A DNA stretch of 64,000 nucleotides from Streptomyces hoynatensis (GCF_003626535.1 NZ_RBAL01000004.1:372001-436000); one strand, 5' to 3'. Positions 34,644-46,148 are shown, counted from the first letter of the stretch. The notes: a model not told the origin generated them from the letters alone. Translations and numbers: made by a program.

Positions 34644-35977
34644 TTCCCGTCCTCGACATCGGCGGCACGCACGTGACCGCCGCCCTCGTCGAACCGGCGG
34701 CGGGCGGGCCCCTGGTGCGGGCCCGCCGCCGCCACCCGCTGGACGCCCACGGCGCCGCGCCGGAGATCCTCGCCGCGATCACCGGCTGCGCCGCGGCCCT
34801 GGCGGCGCCCCCCGGCGCGGTGTGGGGCGTGGCGGTGCCCGGCCCCTTCGACTACGAGCGGGGGGTGGGGCGCTTCGCCGGGGTGGGCAAGTTCGACGCC
34901 CTGCGGGGCGTCGACGTGGGGGCCGCGCTGCGCGCCGGCCTGCCGGGGCCGCCGGGCGCCGTGGTCTTCCGCAACGACGCGGAGTGCTTCCTGCTGGGGG
35001 AGTGGCGCTCCGGGGCCGCCCGCGGCATGTCCCGGTGCGTGGGCATCGCCCTCGGCACCGGCGTGGGCTCGGCCTTCCTCGGCGAGGGCCGCGTGCACCG
35101 CGCAGGTCCCGGGGTACCCCCCGAGGGCCGGGTGGACCTGCTCACCCTGGGCGGGCGCCCGCTGGAGGACTCGGTGTCCCGGCGCGCCATCCGGGCCGCC
35201 TACGGCGAGGCGGGGGCCGACGTGCACACCATCGCGGAGCGGGCCAGGGCCGGGCAGGCGCGGGCGAGGCGGGTCCTTGACGAGGCGTTCGGCGGACTTG
35301 GTACCGTCCTCGGGCGCCGCGTGGACGGCATCGTGGCGGTGCCCGCCGGCGCCGACCAGCGGCACCTGGCGGCGGCCGCGGCGCAGGGCGTTCTCGTGGT
35401 CTGCGCCAGCCGCCCGCCCGCCGGTTTCGAGGCCGACCACGTGCTGGTGGACGACTTCGGCGGGGCCAGGGACGCCACCGGGCGGCTGATCGGGCTCGGC
35501 CACCGCAGGATCGGTTTCCTCGGCCCCCCGGCCGGGGTCTACACGAGCACGGAGCGGCTGCGCGGCTACCGGGCCGCGCTTCAGGCGGCGGGGCTGCCGG
35601 TGGCGGAGCACCACCTCAGGCAGGGGCAGCAGGAGATCGGCCAGGCCGAACGGGCCGCCGCCGAACTGCTCGCGCTGCCCGACCCGCCGACGGCCCTGTT
35701 CTGCTCCAACAACCGCAACACCATCGGCGCCTTCCGCGCGGTGTCGGCGGCGGGCGGCGAGACCGCGCTGGCCGGCTTCGACGACTTCGAGCTGGCCGAC
35801 GCGCTGGGCGTCCCGCTGCTGATCCAGGCCTACGACAGTGACGAACTGGGCCGCGAGGCGGGCCGGTTGCTGCTCGGCCGGCTGGCCGGCGGCGCCGGGG
35901 ACCAGCCGGCGCGCCGCACGGTGCTGCCCACCCGGCCGGTGCAGTACGGCGTGCCGCGCCCGGTTCGGACCGGCTGA
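34640..35977 (+). CDS. In-frame chimera: ROK kinase N-half fused to LacI ligand domain
   Basis: A 445-residue open frame made of two unlike parts. Residues 1-225 are a ROK sugar kinase: DIGGTHVTAALVEP, GVAVPGPFDYERGVG, FRNDAECFLLGEW and GIALGTGVGSAFLG. From about residue 228 (RRVDGIVAVPAGADQ) to the end it is the periplasmic-binding-like domain of a LacI regulator (HRRIGFLGPP, RLRGYRAALQAAGL, NRNTIGAFRAV, LAGFDDFELAD). The kinase's last helix region and the regulator's DNA-binding domain are missing. The pattern fits a deletion that joined two genes of one sugar operon in frame. Activity is doubtful. Confidence 0.8.
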   Translation: MIPVLDIGGTHVTAALVEPAAGGPLVRARRRHPLDAHGAAPEILAAITGCAAALAAPPGAVWGVAVPGPFDYERGVGRFAGVGKFDALRGVDVGAALRAGLPGPPGAVVFRNDAECFLLGEWRSGAARGMSRCVGIALGTGVGSAFLGEGRVHRAGPGVPPEGRVDLLTLGGRPLEDSVSRRAIRAAYGEAGADVHTIAERARAGQARARRVLDEAFGGLGTVLGRRVDGIVAVPAGADQRHLAAAAAQGVLVVCASRPPAGFEADHVLVDDFGGARDATGRLIGLGHRRIGFLGPPAGVYTSTERLRGYRAALQAAGLPVAEHHLRQGQQEIGQAERAAAELLALPDPPTALFCSNNRNTIGAFRAVSAAGGETALAGFDDFELADALGVPLLIQAYDSDELGREAGRLLLGRLAGGAGDQPARRTVLPTRPVQYGVPRPVRTG

Positions 35978-36026
35978 GGGCCGCCCCGGCCGCACCGGCG
36001 GGGTGCCGGTGCGGCCGGGGCGGCCC
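35978..36026. terminator. Long perfect hairpin, bidirectional terminator
   Basis: Twenty-two-base perfect arms around the loop GGGGT begin immediately after the stop codon of the chimera and end 34 bases before the stop of the convergent lysozyme gene. Confidence 0.88.
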
Positions 36027-36059
36027 TGGGGTGCGTGGGCGGGGAGCCGCCCGGGGGGA

Positions 36060-36962
36060 TCAGGCCGTGTTGTTGGCCAGGGCCAGCAGGCGGTCGCGCG
36101 AGCCGTTGAACTTGTCGCGGTCCACGCCGCCGGAGACGCCGCTGACCGAGCCGGAGCTCGTGTACTGCCAGACCGTCCAGACGGAGAAGCCGCCGGGCAG
36201 GGTCGGGCTGCCGGCCGAGGTCCAGTGGGCGACCCACAGCGGGGACTTGGCGGCCATGCCGCTCCAGCTGCCGGTGCAGGTGTTCCACCAGCTCGGCGAG
36301 GTGTAGATGACGATGTCCCGCGAGGTACGCGACTTGTACGTGTTGTAGAAGTCGGTGATCCACGAGCGCATCGCGGTCTGGCTCAGCCCGTAGCAGGTCG
36401 CGCCGTAGGGGTTGGACTCGATGTCCAGCACGCCGGGCAGCGTCAGGTTGTCCCGGGACCAGGCGCCGCCGTTGGAGGCGAAGTAGTTGGCCTGGGTCGC
36501 GCCGCTGGACGCGTTCGGCAGGGCGAAGTGGTAGGCGCCGCGGATCACGCCCGCGTTGTAGGCGCCCACGTAGTTGGAGTTGAAGGAGCTGTCCTTGTAG
36601 CTGGTGCCCTCGGTCGCCTTCATCCAGGCGAACTGGATGCCGGCGTTGCGCACCGAGGTCCAGTTGATCGCGCCCTGCCAGTGCGAGACGTCGATGCCCT
36701 GGACGCCGCCGCTGCTGTCGAGAGGGATCACCATGGCGTCGTCCGCCGCGGCGGCGCCCTCGTGGATCATGGTGCCCGCGCCCATGAAGGCCTGGCCGGG
36801 ACGCAGGTCGCCGACGCGCGCGGGCGCCGGGTTGCCGGCGGGTTCGGCGGCCGAGGCGGCGGTGGGGGTGGTGACGAGGAGGGCGGCGAGCGCGCTGAAC
36901 AGCGCGCCCACGGCCGCTGCTCGCAGACGGGTCCTCGTGGTGAGAGATCTGTGGAAGAGCAT
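36060..36962 (-). CDS. Secreted GH25 lysozyme (N,O-diacetylmuramidase type)
   Basis: A 300-residue exoenzyme. The signal peptide is residues 1-39 (basic RTRLR, hydrophobic core, TAASAAEP). The GH25 domain starts at GIDVSHWQGAINW, whose Asp is catalytic, and includes FAWMKATEGTSYKD, GAYHFALPN, LDIESNPYG with the catalytic Asp-Glu pair and WQYTSSGSVSG. It resembles Streptomyces cellosyl/mutanolysin, which cleaves O-acetylated peptidoglycan. The ATG follows GGAGAA. No cell-wall-binding repeat is attached. A role in lysing other bacteria or in own-wall turnover is expected. Confidence 0.93.
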   Translation of the reverse strand: MLFHRSLTTRTRLRAAAVGALFSALAALLVTTPTAASAAEPAGNPAPARVGDLRPGQAFMGAGTMIHEGAAAADDAMVIPLDSSGGVQGIDVSHWQGAINWTSVRNAGIQFAWMKATEGTSYKDSSFNSNYVGAYNAGVIRGAYHFALPNASSGATQANYFASNGGAWSRDNLTLPGVLDIESNPYGATCYGLSQTAMRSWITDFYNTYKSRTSRDIVIYTSPSWWNTCTGSWSGMAAKSPLWVAHWTSAGSPTLPGGFSVWTVWQYTSSGSVSGVSGGVDRDKFNGSRDRLLALANNTA

Positions 36963-37391
36963 CCGATGTTCTCCTTGGCACAGAGACGGGGGGACGAACT
37001 CAGCACTGAGTTGACCGGAGCACGTCATAAAGTGACGCACGTAGACCCGGGCCAAGGGAAGGGTTTCCGGCTGCTCTCTATGGTCTAGCCCTGTGCTCTG
37101 GCGTTACGCCTGCGGCAACAGGGAGTCCCGCCGGGAACTTTCACAGTCTGACACTCGCTCGACACAACCCGGCCGACTCCGCCGGGCTCCTCCGCAATCT
37201 GCGCGAAACCCCGCAGCCCCGAGCGAATCGCACACGCCTCCGCTCGCGCCCCGCCCGCACACCGGGCGGTCGGGAGGTGAGCGGAGGCATCCGAAGGCGC
37301 AGAAGGGCGTGCGGAGGCGTGCGGGGCGTACGGCCGCGCACGGCGGGAGCCGCCGGCGGGGAGGGCGGCACCCGCCGGGGGCGCCGCCGGC
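36963..37391. other. Lysozyme upstream region, no gene seen
   Basis: About 430 bases between the lysozyme start and the stop of the membrane protein gene upstream on the same strand. The part next to the lysozyme gene is relatively AT-rich and should hold its promoter. The remainder has short purine-rich repeats (GCGGAGGCGTGCGG type). No RNA gene or open frame with codon bias was recognised. Confidence 0.5.
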
Positions 37392-38060
37392 TCAGCCGAG
37401 GGCGCCCGCGGGGCGCCGGGTCCTGCCGAGCAGGTAGCCGGCGAAGATCGCGGCGGCCGGGGCCAGCGCGATCAGCAGCCAGGTGACGCCCTCGGCATTC
37501 TCCGTCCAGCCGTCCCACATGTCGGAGAAGTTGTCGAAGAACAGCTCGAAGGGGCTCTTCGCGCCGTCCGACGCGTCCGAGGAGACGACCGCCATGGCGA
37601 AGGTCTGGCCCAGCAGCATCGAGCCGAGCGCCAGCGCGCCCGCCAGCCAGTAGTACCCCGCCTGCCCGGCCGCGTACTTGCCCATCGGGATGCCGACCAG
37701 CGCGCCCACCGCGGCGGCCAGCCAGGTGAGTTGGGTGATCTTGATCTCGCTGTCCCCGTCCTCCATCGCGTCGCGGATCAGCGAGTCCAGGTCCACCACC
37801 GAGCCGTTGAGGTAGCCGTAGAGCACCACGAGCAGCAGGGCGGCCCCGGCGGCCAGGGCCACCCCGAGCCCGGCCTGCGAGCCGGTGGGACGCACCGGCA
37901 CCGGCGCTCCGCCCGGCGGCGGATAGCCGTAACCCGCGGGCGCGGGCGGCGGGCCGAAGCCCGCCTGGGGCGGCGGCCCGAACCCCGGCTGGGGCTGGGG
38001 CTGCGCCGGGTATCCGTAGCCGGGCTGGTTCGGCTGTGGCTGCTGCCAGGGCTGGCTCAT
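37392..38060 (-). CDS. Four-TM membrane protein with Pro/Gln-rich N-terminus
   Basis: A 222-residue protein. The first 58 residues are Pro/Gln/Gly/Tyr-rich repeats (PGYGYPAQPQPQPGFG), as in many actinobacterial membrane proteins. Four hydrophobic segments follow at about 62-82, 109-133, 140-162 and 194-214. No functional domain is recognised. It lies 52 bases downstream of the gene for a secreted/anchored protein with a similar Gly/Pro-rich head, and the two probably form one operon. Confidence 0.8.
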   Translation of the reverse strand: MSQPWQQPQPNQPGYGYPAQPQPQPGFGPPPQAGFGPPPAPAGYGYPPPGGAPVPVRPTGSQAGLGVALAAGAALLLVVLYGYLNGSVVDLDSLIRDAMEDGDSEIKITQLTWLAAAVGALVGIPMGKYAAGQAGYYWLAGALALGSMLLGQTFAMAVVSSDASDGAKSPFELFFDNFSDMWDGWTENAEGVTWLLIALAPAAAIFAGYLLGRTRRPAGALG

Positions 38061-38112
38061 GACTCCCCCTGTGAACGAGACGACGTTGCCTGCGGTGCCG
38101 GGCGCGCCCCGG

Positions 38113-38973
38113 TCACGAGTACACGACGGCGCAGACCAGCACGGACTCGCCGTCCACGGTCCACCACCAGTAGGTGTTCTGATCGGTCGAGGACTGGCGG
38201 CACTCGTCGCCGGTCGGGTTTGCCGGGGCCGAGTAGACGCTCGTCACGTTGTAGAGCTGGTTGTAGGGCGAGGGGACCTCGGTGGCGGCGCAGTCGAACC
38301 AGCTCATCAGGTTGGCGCTGCCGTCGGGCATGCCGAGGAAGCACTGCCCGACCGCGAACTGGCGGGTGACGCACAGCGCGACCGTCTCCAGGCCGCTGCT
38401 GTAGTACAGGTAGGAACGGCCCGCGTCGGTGGGGCAGTCGGAGGTGTCGCCCGAGGTCTGGGAGACGCGCACCCCGGCCGCCTCGTCGCTGCAGGAGACC
38501 ACCTCGGGCACGTCGCTGGCCCACTCGGTGTCCGAGATCATCCAGTCGTTGAGGCAGTCGCCCGCGGTGATCGACCTGAAGTGCTCCAGCGTCGGGTCGG
38601 TCTGCGTCGGGGTGGGCGTCGGCGTCGGCTCCGTGTAGACGTCGCCGCCGTCCGAGGTGCCCCCGGAGCCCGGGTCACCGCCCCCCAGGTCGTCCCCGGT
38701 GCCGCCGAGCCCGTCGTCGACGTCCTCCCCGCCCAGGCCGTCGAGATCGGGCATCTCGCCGGGCCCCGGGCCCAGGGCCGCCGGGCCGGAGCCGCTGCCC
38801 AGGGCGTCCGCCCCGGTGGCCTTCGCGAGCCCGAAGGAGCCGGCCACCACCAGGGCGACGACGAGCGCGAGGATGGCGAACCGCTGTCCCTCGCTTGCGC
38901 CCTGGGACCCCGCGGGGGCCGCGGGCCCCCCGGGACCCGCCCCCGCACCCGGCCAGCCCTGTATACCGCTCAT
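38113..38973 (-). CDS. Membrane-anchored extracellular protein, septum-formation-like
   Basis: A 286-residue protein. A Gly/Ala-rich cytoplasmic head is followed by one transmembrane helix (about 32-52: FAILALVVALVVAGSFGLA), a Gly/Asp-rich and PTPTPTPT linker, then a Cys-rich outer domain (about 130-286). This contains TAGDCLNDW, VSCSDEAAGVRV, ALCVTRQFAVGQCFLG and SVLVCAVVYS. The GDCL start and paired Cys resemble the septum-formation/DUF4190-linked domain of actinobacteria. Function is not known. It has its own promoter region upstream and leads a two-gene set. Confidence 0.78.
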   Translation of the reverse strand: MSGIQGWPGAGAGPGGPAAPAGSQGASEGQRFAILALVVALVVAGSFGLAKATGADALGSGSGPAALGPGPGEMPDLDGLGGEDVDDGLGGTGDDLGGGDPGSGGTSDGGDVYTEPTPTPTPTQTDPTLEHFRSITAGDCLNDWMISDTEWASDVPEVVSCSDEAAGVRVSQTSGDTSDCPTDAGRSYLYYSSGLETVALCVTRQFAVGQCFLGMPDGSANLMSWFDCAATEVPSPYNQLYNVTSVYSAPANPTGDECRQSSTDQNTYWWWTVDGESVLVCAVVYS

Positions 38974-39359
38974 CGCTCCCCCGTGGAAAGTTCCCTGCGT
39001 TTGTCCTGCACAGGCCAGGCTAGCAACCCGTGTTGCCCTCGGCGCACGTGCGGCGGACGGCCCCCGGCGGGGCCGTGCGGCCCGCGCCGTGCCGGCGAAC
39101 GCCCGTGGTGCGCCTCGGCGTTACCGGCCCTGCCGGGCAGGACGCGGCTGCGCGCGGGGCGGTTCCCGGCCCGGGCGGGTTTTCCCTCCGGGCCCGCGCA
39201 CCGCCCCCGGGCACCCGGAACGGGCGCCCGGGGGAGCGGCCTTACAGTGAGGAGAAACGGTTCGCTGCCGGAAACGGCCGGCGTTCCCGTGCCCGAAGCG
39301 GCGCGGCCCGGGCTCGCGGGGCCCGAAGAGCTCGCGGGGCCCGAAGAGAGGAGAGGGCG
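38974..39359. other. Divergent intergenic region with 18-bp duplication
   Basis: No gene is seen. The region separates the divergent anchored-protein and MFS genes. A possible -10 (TACAGT, 39243-39248) faces the MFS gene. An 18-base unit, GCTCGCGGGGCCCGAAGA, is directly repeated near 39313-39350 within the MFS leader. Confidence 0.5.
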
Positions 39360-40691
39360 GTGGAGAGCGCGAAGAGCCGCGCCGAGGACGACGATCGGGA
39401 CGCGGCCGGGCGCCAGGCCGCCGGGGGCGGGCCCGCGGTGCCCGCGCCGGAGCGGCAGCCGCTGTGGCGCCGCTGGGTCATGGACACCGCGCCGCTGCGC
39501 CACCGGCCCTTCCGCCGCCTGTGGTCCTCCACCAGCGTCACCGCCATCGGCAGCCAGCTGACCGCGGTCGCCGTCCCCAAGCAGATCTACGACATCACCG
39601 GTTCCTCCGCCTGGGTCGGCTACGCCAGCTTCGCCGGGCTGCTGCCGCTCATCGTGTTCGGCCTGTGGGGCGGGGCGATCGCCGACAGCGTGGACCGGCG
39701 CACCCTGCTGCTGGTCACCAACGCCGGCATCGCCGTCACCTCCCTGCTGTTCTGGCTCCAGGCCCTGGTGCACGTCGACTCGGCGGGGCTGCTGATGGTG
39801 CTGCTCGCCGTGCAGCAGGGCCTGTTCGGGATGAACTCGCCCGCCCGCACCGCCTCCGTGGCCCGCCTGGTGACCGAGGAGGAACTGCCCGCGGCCAACG
39901 CCCTGCTGTCCACCGTGGGCGGCACCGGCATGATCCTCGGGCCGCTGCTGGCGGGCTCGCTGATCCCCGTCCTCGGCCTCCCGGTGCTGTACCTCGCCGA
40001 CGCCGTCGCCCTGGTGGCCACGCTGTGGGCGGTCTGGATGCTGCCGCCGCTGCCGCCCCTCGACGGCGGCGGCAGCCGGCGCGCCGGCTGGGGGGAGGTG
40101 GTGGCGGGCTTCCGCTACATCGCCGCCAGGCGCGTGCTGATGATGTCCTTCCTCGCCGACATCGTCGCCATGGTCCTGGGAATGCCGCGGGCCCTGTTCC
40201 CGCAGCTGGCCGCGGGGCGGTACGAGCCCTGGGGCGAGGGCTTCGCGCTCGGGCTGCTCTTCGCGGCCATCCCGGTGGGCGCGGTCCTCGGCGGGCTGCT
40301 GTCCGGGACCTTCTCCCGGATACGGCGGCACGGGCTCATGGTGGTCGCGGCCGTGGTCGCCTGGGGGCTCGCCGTGACCGGCTTCGGGCTGAGCGGCAAC
40401 CTGTGGTGGGCCGCCGCCTTCCTCGCCCTCGGCGGGGTGGCCGACATGGTCTCGATGGTCTTCCGCAGCGCCATCCTCCAGTCCGCCGCCACCGACGAGA
40501 TGCGCGGCAGGATGCAGGGCGTCTTCACGGTCGTCGTGGCGGGCGGCCCGCGCCTGGCCGACCTGCTGCACGGGCTCGGCGGCTCGGCCTTCGGCCCGGG
40601 CGCCGCCGTCACCGCGGGCGGCCTCCTCACGGTCGCCACCATGCTCGCGCTGGCCGCCGCCACCCCCGACTTCCGCCGCCACGCGATCTGA
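39360..40691 (+). CDS. MFS transporter (MFS_3 type)
   Basis: A 443-residue transporter. After a charged head of about 40 residues come roughly 11-12 hydrophobic segments beginning LRHRPFRRLWSSTSVTAIGSQLTAVAV. The loop GGAIADSVDRRTLLLVTN marks the MFS_3/enterobactin-exporter-like branch. The GTG start was chosen because GGAGAGGG precedes it. It is monocistronic and convergent with an F420-type oxidoreductase gene. The substrate is unknown; drug or siderophore export is common in this branch. Confidence 0.9.
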   Translation: MESAKSRAEDDDRDAAGRQAAGGGPAVPAPERQPLWRRWVMDTAPLRHRPFRRLWSSTSVTAIGSQLTAVAVPKQIYDITGSSAWVGYASFAGLLPLIVFGLWGGAIADSVDRRTLLLVTNAGIAVTSLLFWLQALVHVDSAGLLMVLLAVQQGLFGMNSPARTASVARLVTEEELPAANALLSTVGGTGMILGPLLAGSLIPVLGLPVLYLADAVALVATLWAVWMLPPLPPLDGGGSRRAGWGEVVAGFRYIAARRVLMMSFLADIVAMVLGMPRALFPQLAAGRYEPWGEGFALGLLFAAIPVGAVLGGLLSGTFSRIRRHGLMVVAAVVAWGLAVTGFGLSGNLWWAAAFLALGGVADMVSMVFRSAILQSAATDEMRGRMQGVFTVVVAGGPRLADLLHGLGGSAFGPGAAVTAGGLLTVATMLALAAATPDFRRHAI

Positions 40692-40724
40692 GGCCGGCCA
40701 CGCGACCCGGCGCCCGCCGGGACG

Positions 40725-40746
40725 GCGCCCGCCCGCCGGGCGGCGC
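40725..40746. terminator. Hairpin between convergent genes
   Basis: GCGCC/GGCGC and GCCCG/CGGGC arms form an imperfect GC-rich stem between the converging MFS and nitroreductase-type genes. Confidence 0.45.
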
Positions 40747-40764
40747 GGGGAAGGGGCGCGCGCC

Positions 40765-41160
40765 TCAGCCGTCGAGGTCCACCCGGATGGTCAGCAGGCT
40801 GGTGCCGAAGGCGCGGACCGCCGCGCTGTTGAACCGGGGCAGGGAGCGCAGCCGCGCCCTGGGGTCGTCCTCGGGCAGCAGCCGCGCCGTGCCGGTGTGC
40901 CAGTGCCCGCCGACCCGCACCCGCACCCGCGGGTCGGCCTTGATGTTGCGCACGTACTGGGCGCGTTCGCCGTGCTCGGCGACCAGCCAGAAGGCGCCGC
41001 CGATGATCCGGCCGCCCACCGGGGTGCGCCGCGGCAGGCCCGAGACGCGCCCGGTGGTCTCCAGCAGGGTCTGGAAGGGCAGCCGTGCCAGCACGGGGTT
41101 GCCGACGCGCCGCTGGAACAGGGTGACGGCCCGGTGCTTCAGGTGGTGACGGCGCGGCAT
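40765..41160 (-). CDS. Deazaflavin (F420)-dependent nitroreductase family protein
   Basis: A 131-residue split-barrel protein of the DDN family: LLETTGRVSGLPRRTPVGG, FWLVAEHGERAQYVRNIKADPRVRVRVGGHWHTGTARL. The signature resembles mycobacterial Ddn-type F420 enzymes, which reduce quinones or nitro compounds. AGAAGG precedes the ATG. It lies 248 bases after the start of nothing else on its strand; its upstream neighbour on that strand is the isocitrate dehydrogenase gene, far enough away to have its own promoter. Confidence 0.88.
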   Translation of the reverse strand: MPRRHHLKHRAVTLFQRRVGNPVLARLPFQTLLETTGRVSGLPRRTPVGGRIIGGAFWLVAEHGERAQYVRNIKADPRVRVRVGGHWHTGTARLLPEDDPRARLRSLPRFNSAAVRAFGTSLLTIRVDLDG

Positions 41161-41408
41161 GGGCCCTTCTCTTCCCTCGCGTTCTTCGCTTCTTCCCGCG
41201 GCGCGTGCGGCGCGAGCCGCCCCGGCCGGGTCCCCGTGCGGCGGCCGGGCCTTCCCCGTCCGGCGCCGGCGGTACTCCGGCGCGCCCCGCCGCCACGGGG
41301 GACGTTACCGGCATCCGCGGGGTCCGCGCACGGCCGGGCGCGCGAGGGCCCCGGCCGCCGCCTCGCGGCGGGCGGGCCGGGGCCCGGGCGCAATCCGGTG
41401 CCGCGCGC

Positions 41409-43814
<2,406 letters not shown>

Positions 43815-43816
43815 TC

Positions 43817-44842
43817 ATGGTGACGATCCGCGACGTGGCAACCGATGCCGGAGTCTCGCGCAGCACGGTCTCCTACGTCCTGACGGGCAACAAGCGGCTG
43901 AGTCCCGCCACGGTCGCCAGGGTGCGCGCCAGCATGGCCAAGCTCGGTTACCGGCCCGATCTCGCCGCGCGTGCCTCGGGGCGGGGCAGGACCGGCGTGC
44001 TCGGGCTGCTGGCCCCGGTGTCCGCGGCGGGACCCGAGTCAGGGGTCGAGGTGTTCATGCACTTCGTCAGGGCGGCGACCTACGCGGCCCGGGCGCGCGG
44101 CCTCGACCTGCTGGTGATGGGCGGCAAGGACCAGCGGCTCGGGGCCGGCCTGCTCGCCGACGCCCTCGTCGTCATGGACGTGCAGCGCCAGGACCCGCGC
44201 CTGGGGGCTCTGCGGCGCTCGGGACTGCCCGCGGTCCTGATCGGGCTGCCCGAGGACCGGCACGGGCTGAGCGCGGTGGACCTCGACTTCGAGGCGGCCG
44301 GGCGCGCCGCGGCGCAGCACCTGGCGGAACGGGGGCACCGGGAGGTCGCGTTGCTCGGCATGCCGCGGCGGCACGGCTTCGCGTTCGCCTTCGCCGAGCG
44401 CTTCCGGCACGGCTTCGAGGCGGAGGCCGCGGCCCGGGGGCTGGCCGCCCGGCACCTGCCGTGCGAGCCCGACGGGGAGGGCGTGGGGGACTGGCTGGAC
44501 ACCCTGGCGCCGGAACTGCCCGGGCTCAGCGGCCTGGTCGTGCTCAACACGGACGCCCTGCGGCCCCTGCTCGACGCCCTCGGCCGCCGCGGCCTGGTCC
44601 TGCCCCGCGACTGCTCGGTCCTGGCCGTCTCCCCCGGGGAGCTGGCCGCGCGCGGGCCGCGCCCGGTGACGGCCGTGGACCTGCCGGCGGCCGAGCTGAT
44701 GGCGCGGGCGGTCGCCCGGGTGCTGGAGGAACTCGCCGGCACGGCCGAGGCGGGGGCGGTGGACCTGCTGCCCCCGGTGCTGCGCGACCAGGGCTCCACG
44801 GCCCGTCACGTCCCGGGCGTCAGCCGCGGCGTCTACGCCTGA
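43817..44842 (+). CDS. LacI family transcriptional regulator
   Basis: A 341-residue repressor. The N-terminal helix-turn-helix is VTIRDVATDAGVSRSTVSYVLTGNKRLSPATVARV, followed by the hinge region LGYRPDLAARASGRGRTGVLGLL. The C-terminal sugar-binding-like domain includes HLAERGHREVALLGMP and GLVVLNTDALRPLLDAL. No sugar operon adjoins it, so targets are probably elsewhere. Translation is likely leaderless. It is divergent from the isocitrate dehydrogenase gene. Confidence 0.92.
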   Translation: MVTIRDVATDAGVSRSTVSYVLTGNKRLSPATVARVRASMAKLGYRPDLAARASGRGRTGVLGLLAPVSAAGPESGVEVFMHFVRAATYAARARGLDLLVMGGKDQRLGAGLLADALVVMDVQRQDPRLGALRRSGLPAVLIGLPEDRHGLSAVDLDFEAAGRAAAQHLAERGHREVALLGMPRRHGFAFAFAERFRHGFEAEAAARGLAARHLPCEPDGEGVGDWLDTLAPELPGLSGLVVLNTDALRPLLDALGRRGLVLPRDCSVLAVSPGELAARGPRPVTAVDLPAAELMARAVARVLEELAGTAEAGAVDLLPPVLRDQGSTARHVPGVSRGVYA

Positions 44843-44992
44843 AATCCCCCGCCCGGCAAGCGCGTTCCTCGACGCCGGCGCCTTGCCCCGCCGGGCCCCG
44901 CCTCCCCTCACGGGCCCGCCGCCCCGGGCCGGGGCCGCCTCCCCGCGCCGGGCCCGCCGGATGCCGTAACGGCCGGGGGCCGGGGGCGCCGC

Positions 44993-45901
44993 TCAGCGGC
45001 CGCGGGCGAGGGCGAGGAGGGTGGCGGCGGCCCCGGCCGGCGGGGCCTCGGGGCGCCACACCGCCCGGAAGCTGCGCCGCAGCGGGGCGGGTTCGCCCAG
45101 CGGCACGGCCACCAGCCGCCGCCCGGCCAGTTCCTCGCCCACCACCAGCCGGCTGACCACGGCGGGCGCCACCCCGGCGGCGGCCTCCGCCTTGATCGCC
45201 GCGGCCGAGCCGAGTTCCGCGGCGGGCGCCGCCGGCTCGCCGAAACGCCGCAGCACCTGCCACAGCGCCTCCCTGGTGCCGGAGCCGGGCTCCCTGGTGA
45301 TCAGCGGGGTGGCGGCCAGGGTGCGCAACGGCAGCGGGCGCCGCCGCCCGGCCCAGGGGTGGCCCGGGGCCACCACCACGACCAGCTCGTCCGAGCCGAC
45401 GACGCGACTGCGCAGCCCGGCCGGGGCCTGCGGACCCTCCACGAAGCCGAGGTCGGCCCCCTCCCTGACCAGCTGCGCCACCTGCTCCGAGTTGCCCACC
45501 TCCAGGGCCACCCTGGTCCCCGGCTCCCGGTCGCGCAGCGTGATCAGCCAGCCGGGAATGCGGTGGTCGGCGATCGTCAGCGAGGCGGCGACCCGCAGCC
45601 TGGCGTCCCCCTCCGCCCTGGCGTGCAGCGCCGAGACCCCGCCGACCAGCGCCCGGGCGGCGGCCAGCACCGGCACCGCCCACTCGACGACCGCCGCGCC
45701 GGCCGTCGTCGGGCGCGAGCCGGTGGGGCCGCGCTCCAGCAGCACCAGCCGCAGCCTGCGCTCCAGGGCGCTGATCCGCATGCTCGCGGCGGGCTGGCTG
45801 ATGCCGTGGCGCCTGGCCGCCTCGCCCAGGCTGCCGGTCTCGGCCACCGACACGAGCAGGTCGAGGACGTCGAGTTCGGGCGTTCCCGGGGGCAAGGGCA
45901 T
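44993..45901 (-). CDS. LysR family transcriptional regulator
   Basis: A 302-residue regulator. The helix-turn-helix is LDLLVSVAETGSLGEAARRHGISQPAASMRISALERRL and the effector-binding domain follows (LRVAASLTIADHRIPGWL, VVVVAPGHPWAG, LITREPGSGTREAL). It is divergent from a YeiH-type membrane protein gene, the same pairing as yeiE/yeiH in enterobacteria. A perfect LysR-type T-N11-A repeat overlaps its own start codon, pointing to autorepression. No Shine-Dalgarno at a proper distance is seen, so the start is slightly uncertain. Confidence 0.9.
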   Translation of the reverse strand: MPLPPGTPELDVLDLLVSVAETGSLGEAARRHGISQPAASMRISALERRLRLVLLERGPTGSRPTTAGAAVVEWAVPVLAAARALVGGVSALHARAEGDARLRVAASLTIADHRIPGWLITLRDREPGTRVALEVGNSEQVAQLVREGADLGFVEGPQAPAGLRSRVVGSDELVVVVAPGHPWAGRRRPLPLRTLAATPLITREPGSGTREALWQVLRRFGEPAAPAAELGSAAAIKAEAAAGVAPAVVSRLVVGEELAGRRLVAVPLGEPAPLRRSFRAVWRPEAPPAGAAATLLALARGR

Positions 45902-45915
45902 AAGGCCAGCTTATG
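45899..45915. promoter_or_regulatory. LysR-type T-N11-A site over regulator start codon
   Basis: CATAAG-GCCAG-CTTATG has perfect six-base arms. It contains the ATG of the LysR gene itself, so binding would block transcription start or early elongation of that gene. Confidence 0.7.
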
Positions 45916-46148
45916 GACACCTCCGGAAAAGGGCTCTACCGGGCCCCGGCCTGGGCGCCGATCATCGAATCCGTCCCACCGGGACCCCAAGGGGGGCACG
46001 CCGGTAGCCCGCGAGCGCCGGCCGGACGCCCCCGGCGCCGGGAGCAGCGCGGAAGCGCCGGGACACCCCCGGGCGCCCCCCAGGGAGGGCCCGGGTGAAC
46101 CCGGGCGAACCCGGGAGAACCCGAGGCGACAGCGGGAAGGGAGCGGCC

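Noticed and set aside
39243..39248. TACAGT as another leaderless start for the MFS gene
   Set aside because: The GTG just after it is in a different frame from the transporter; at most it is an upstream promoter.
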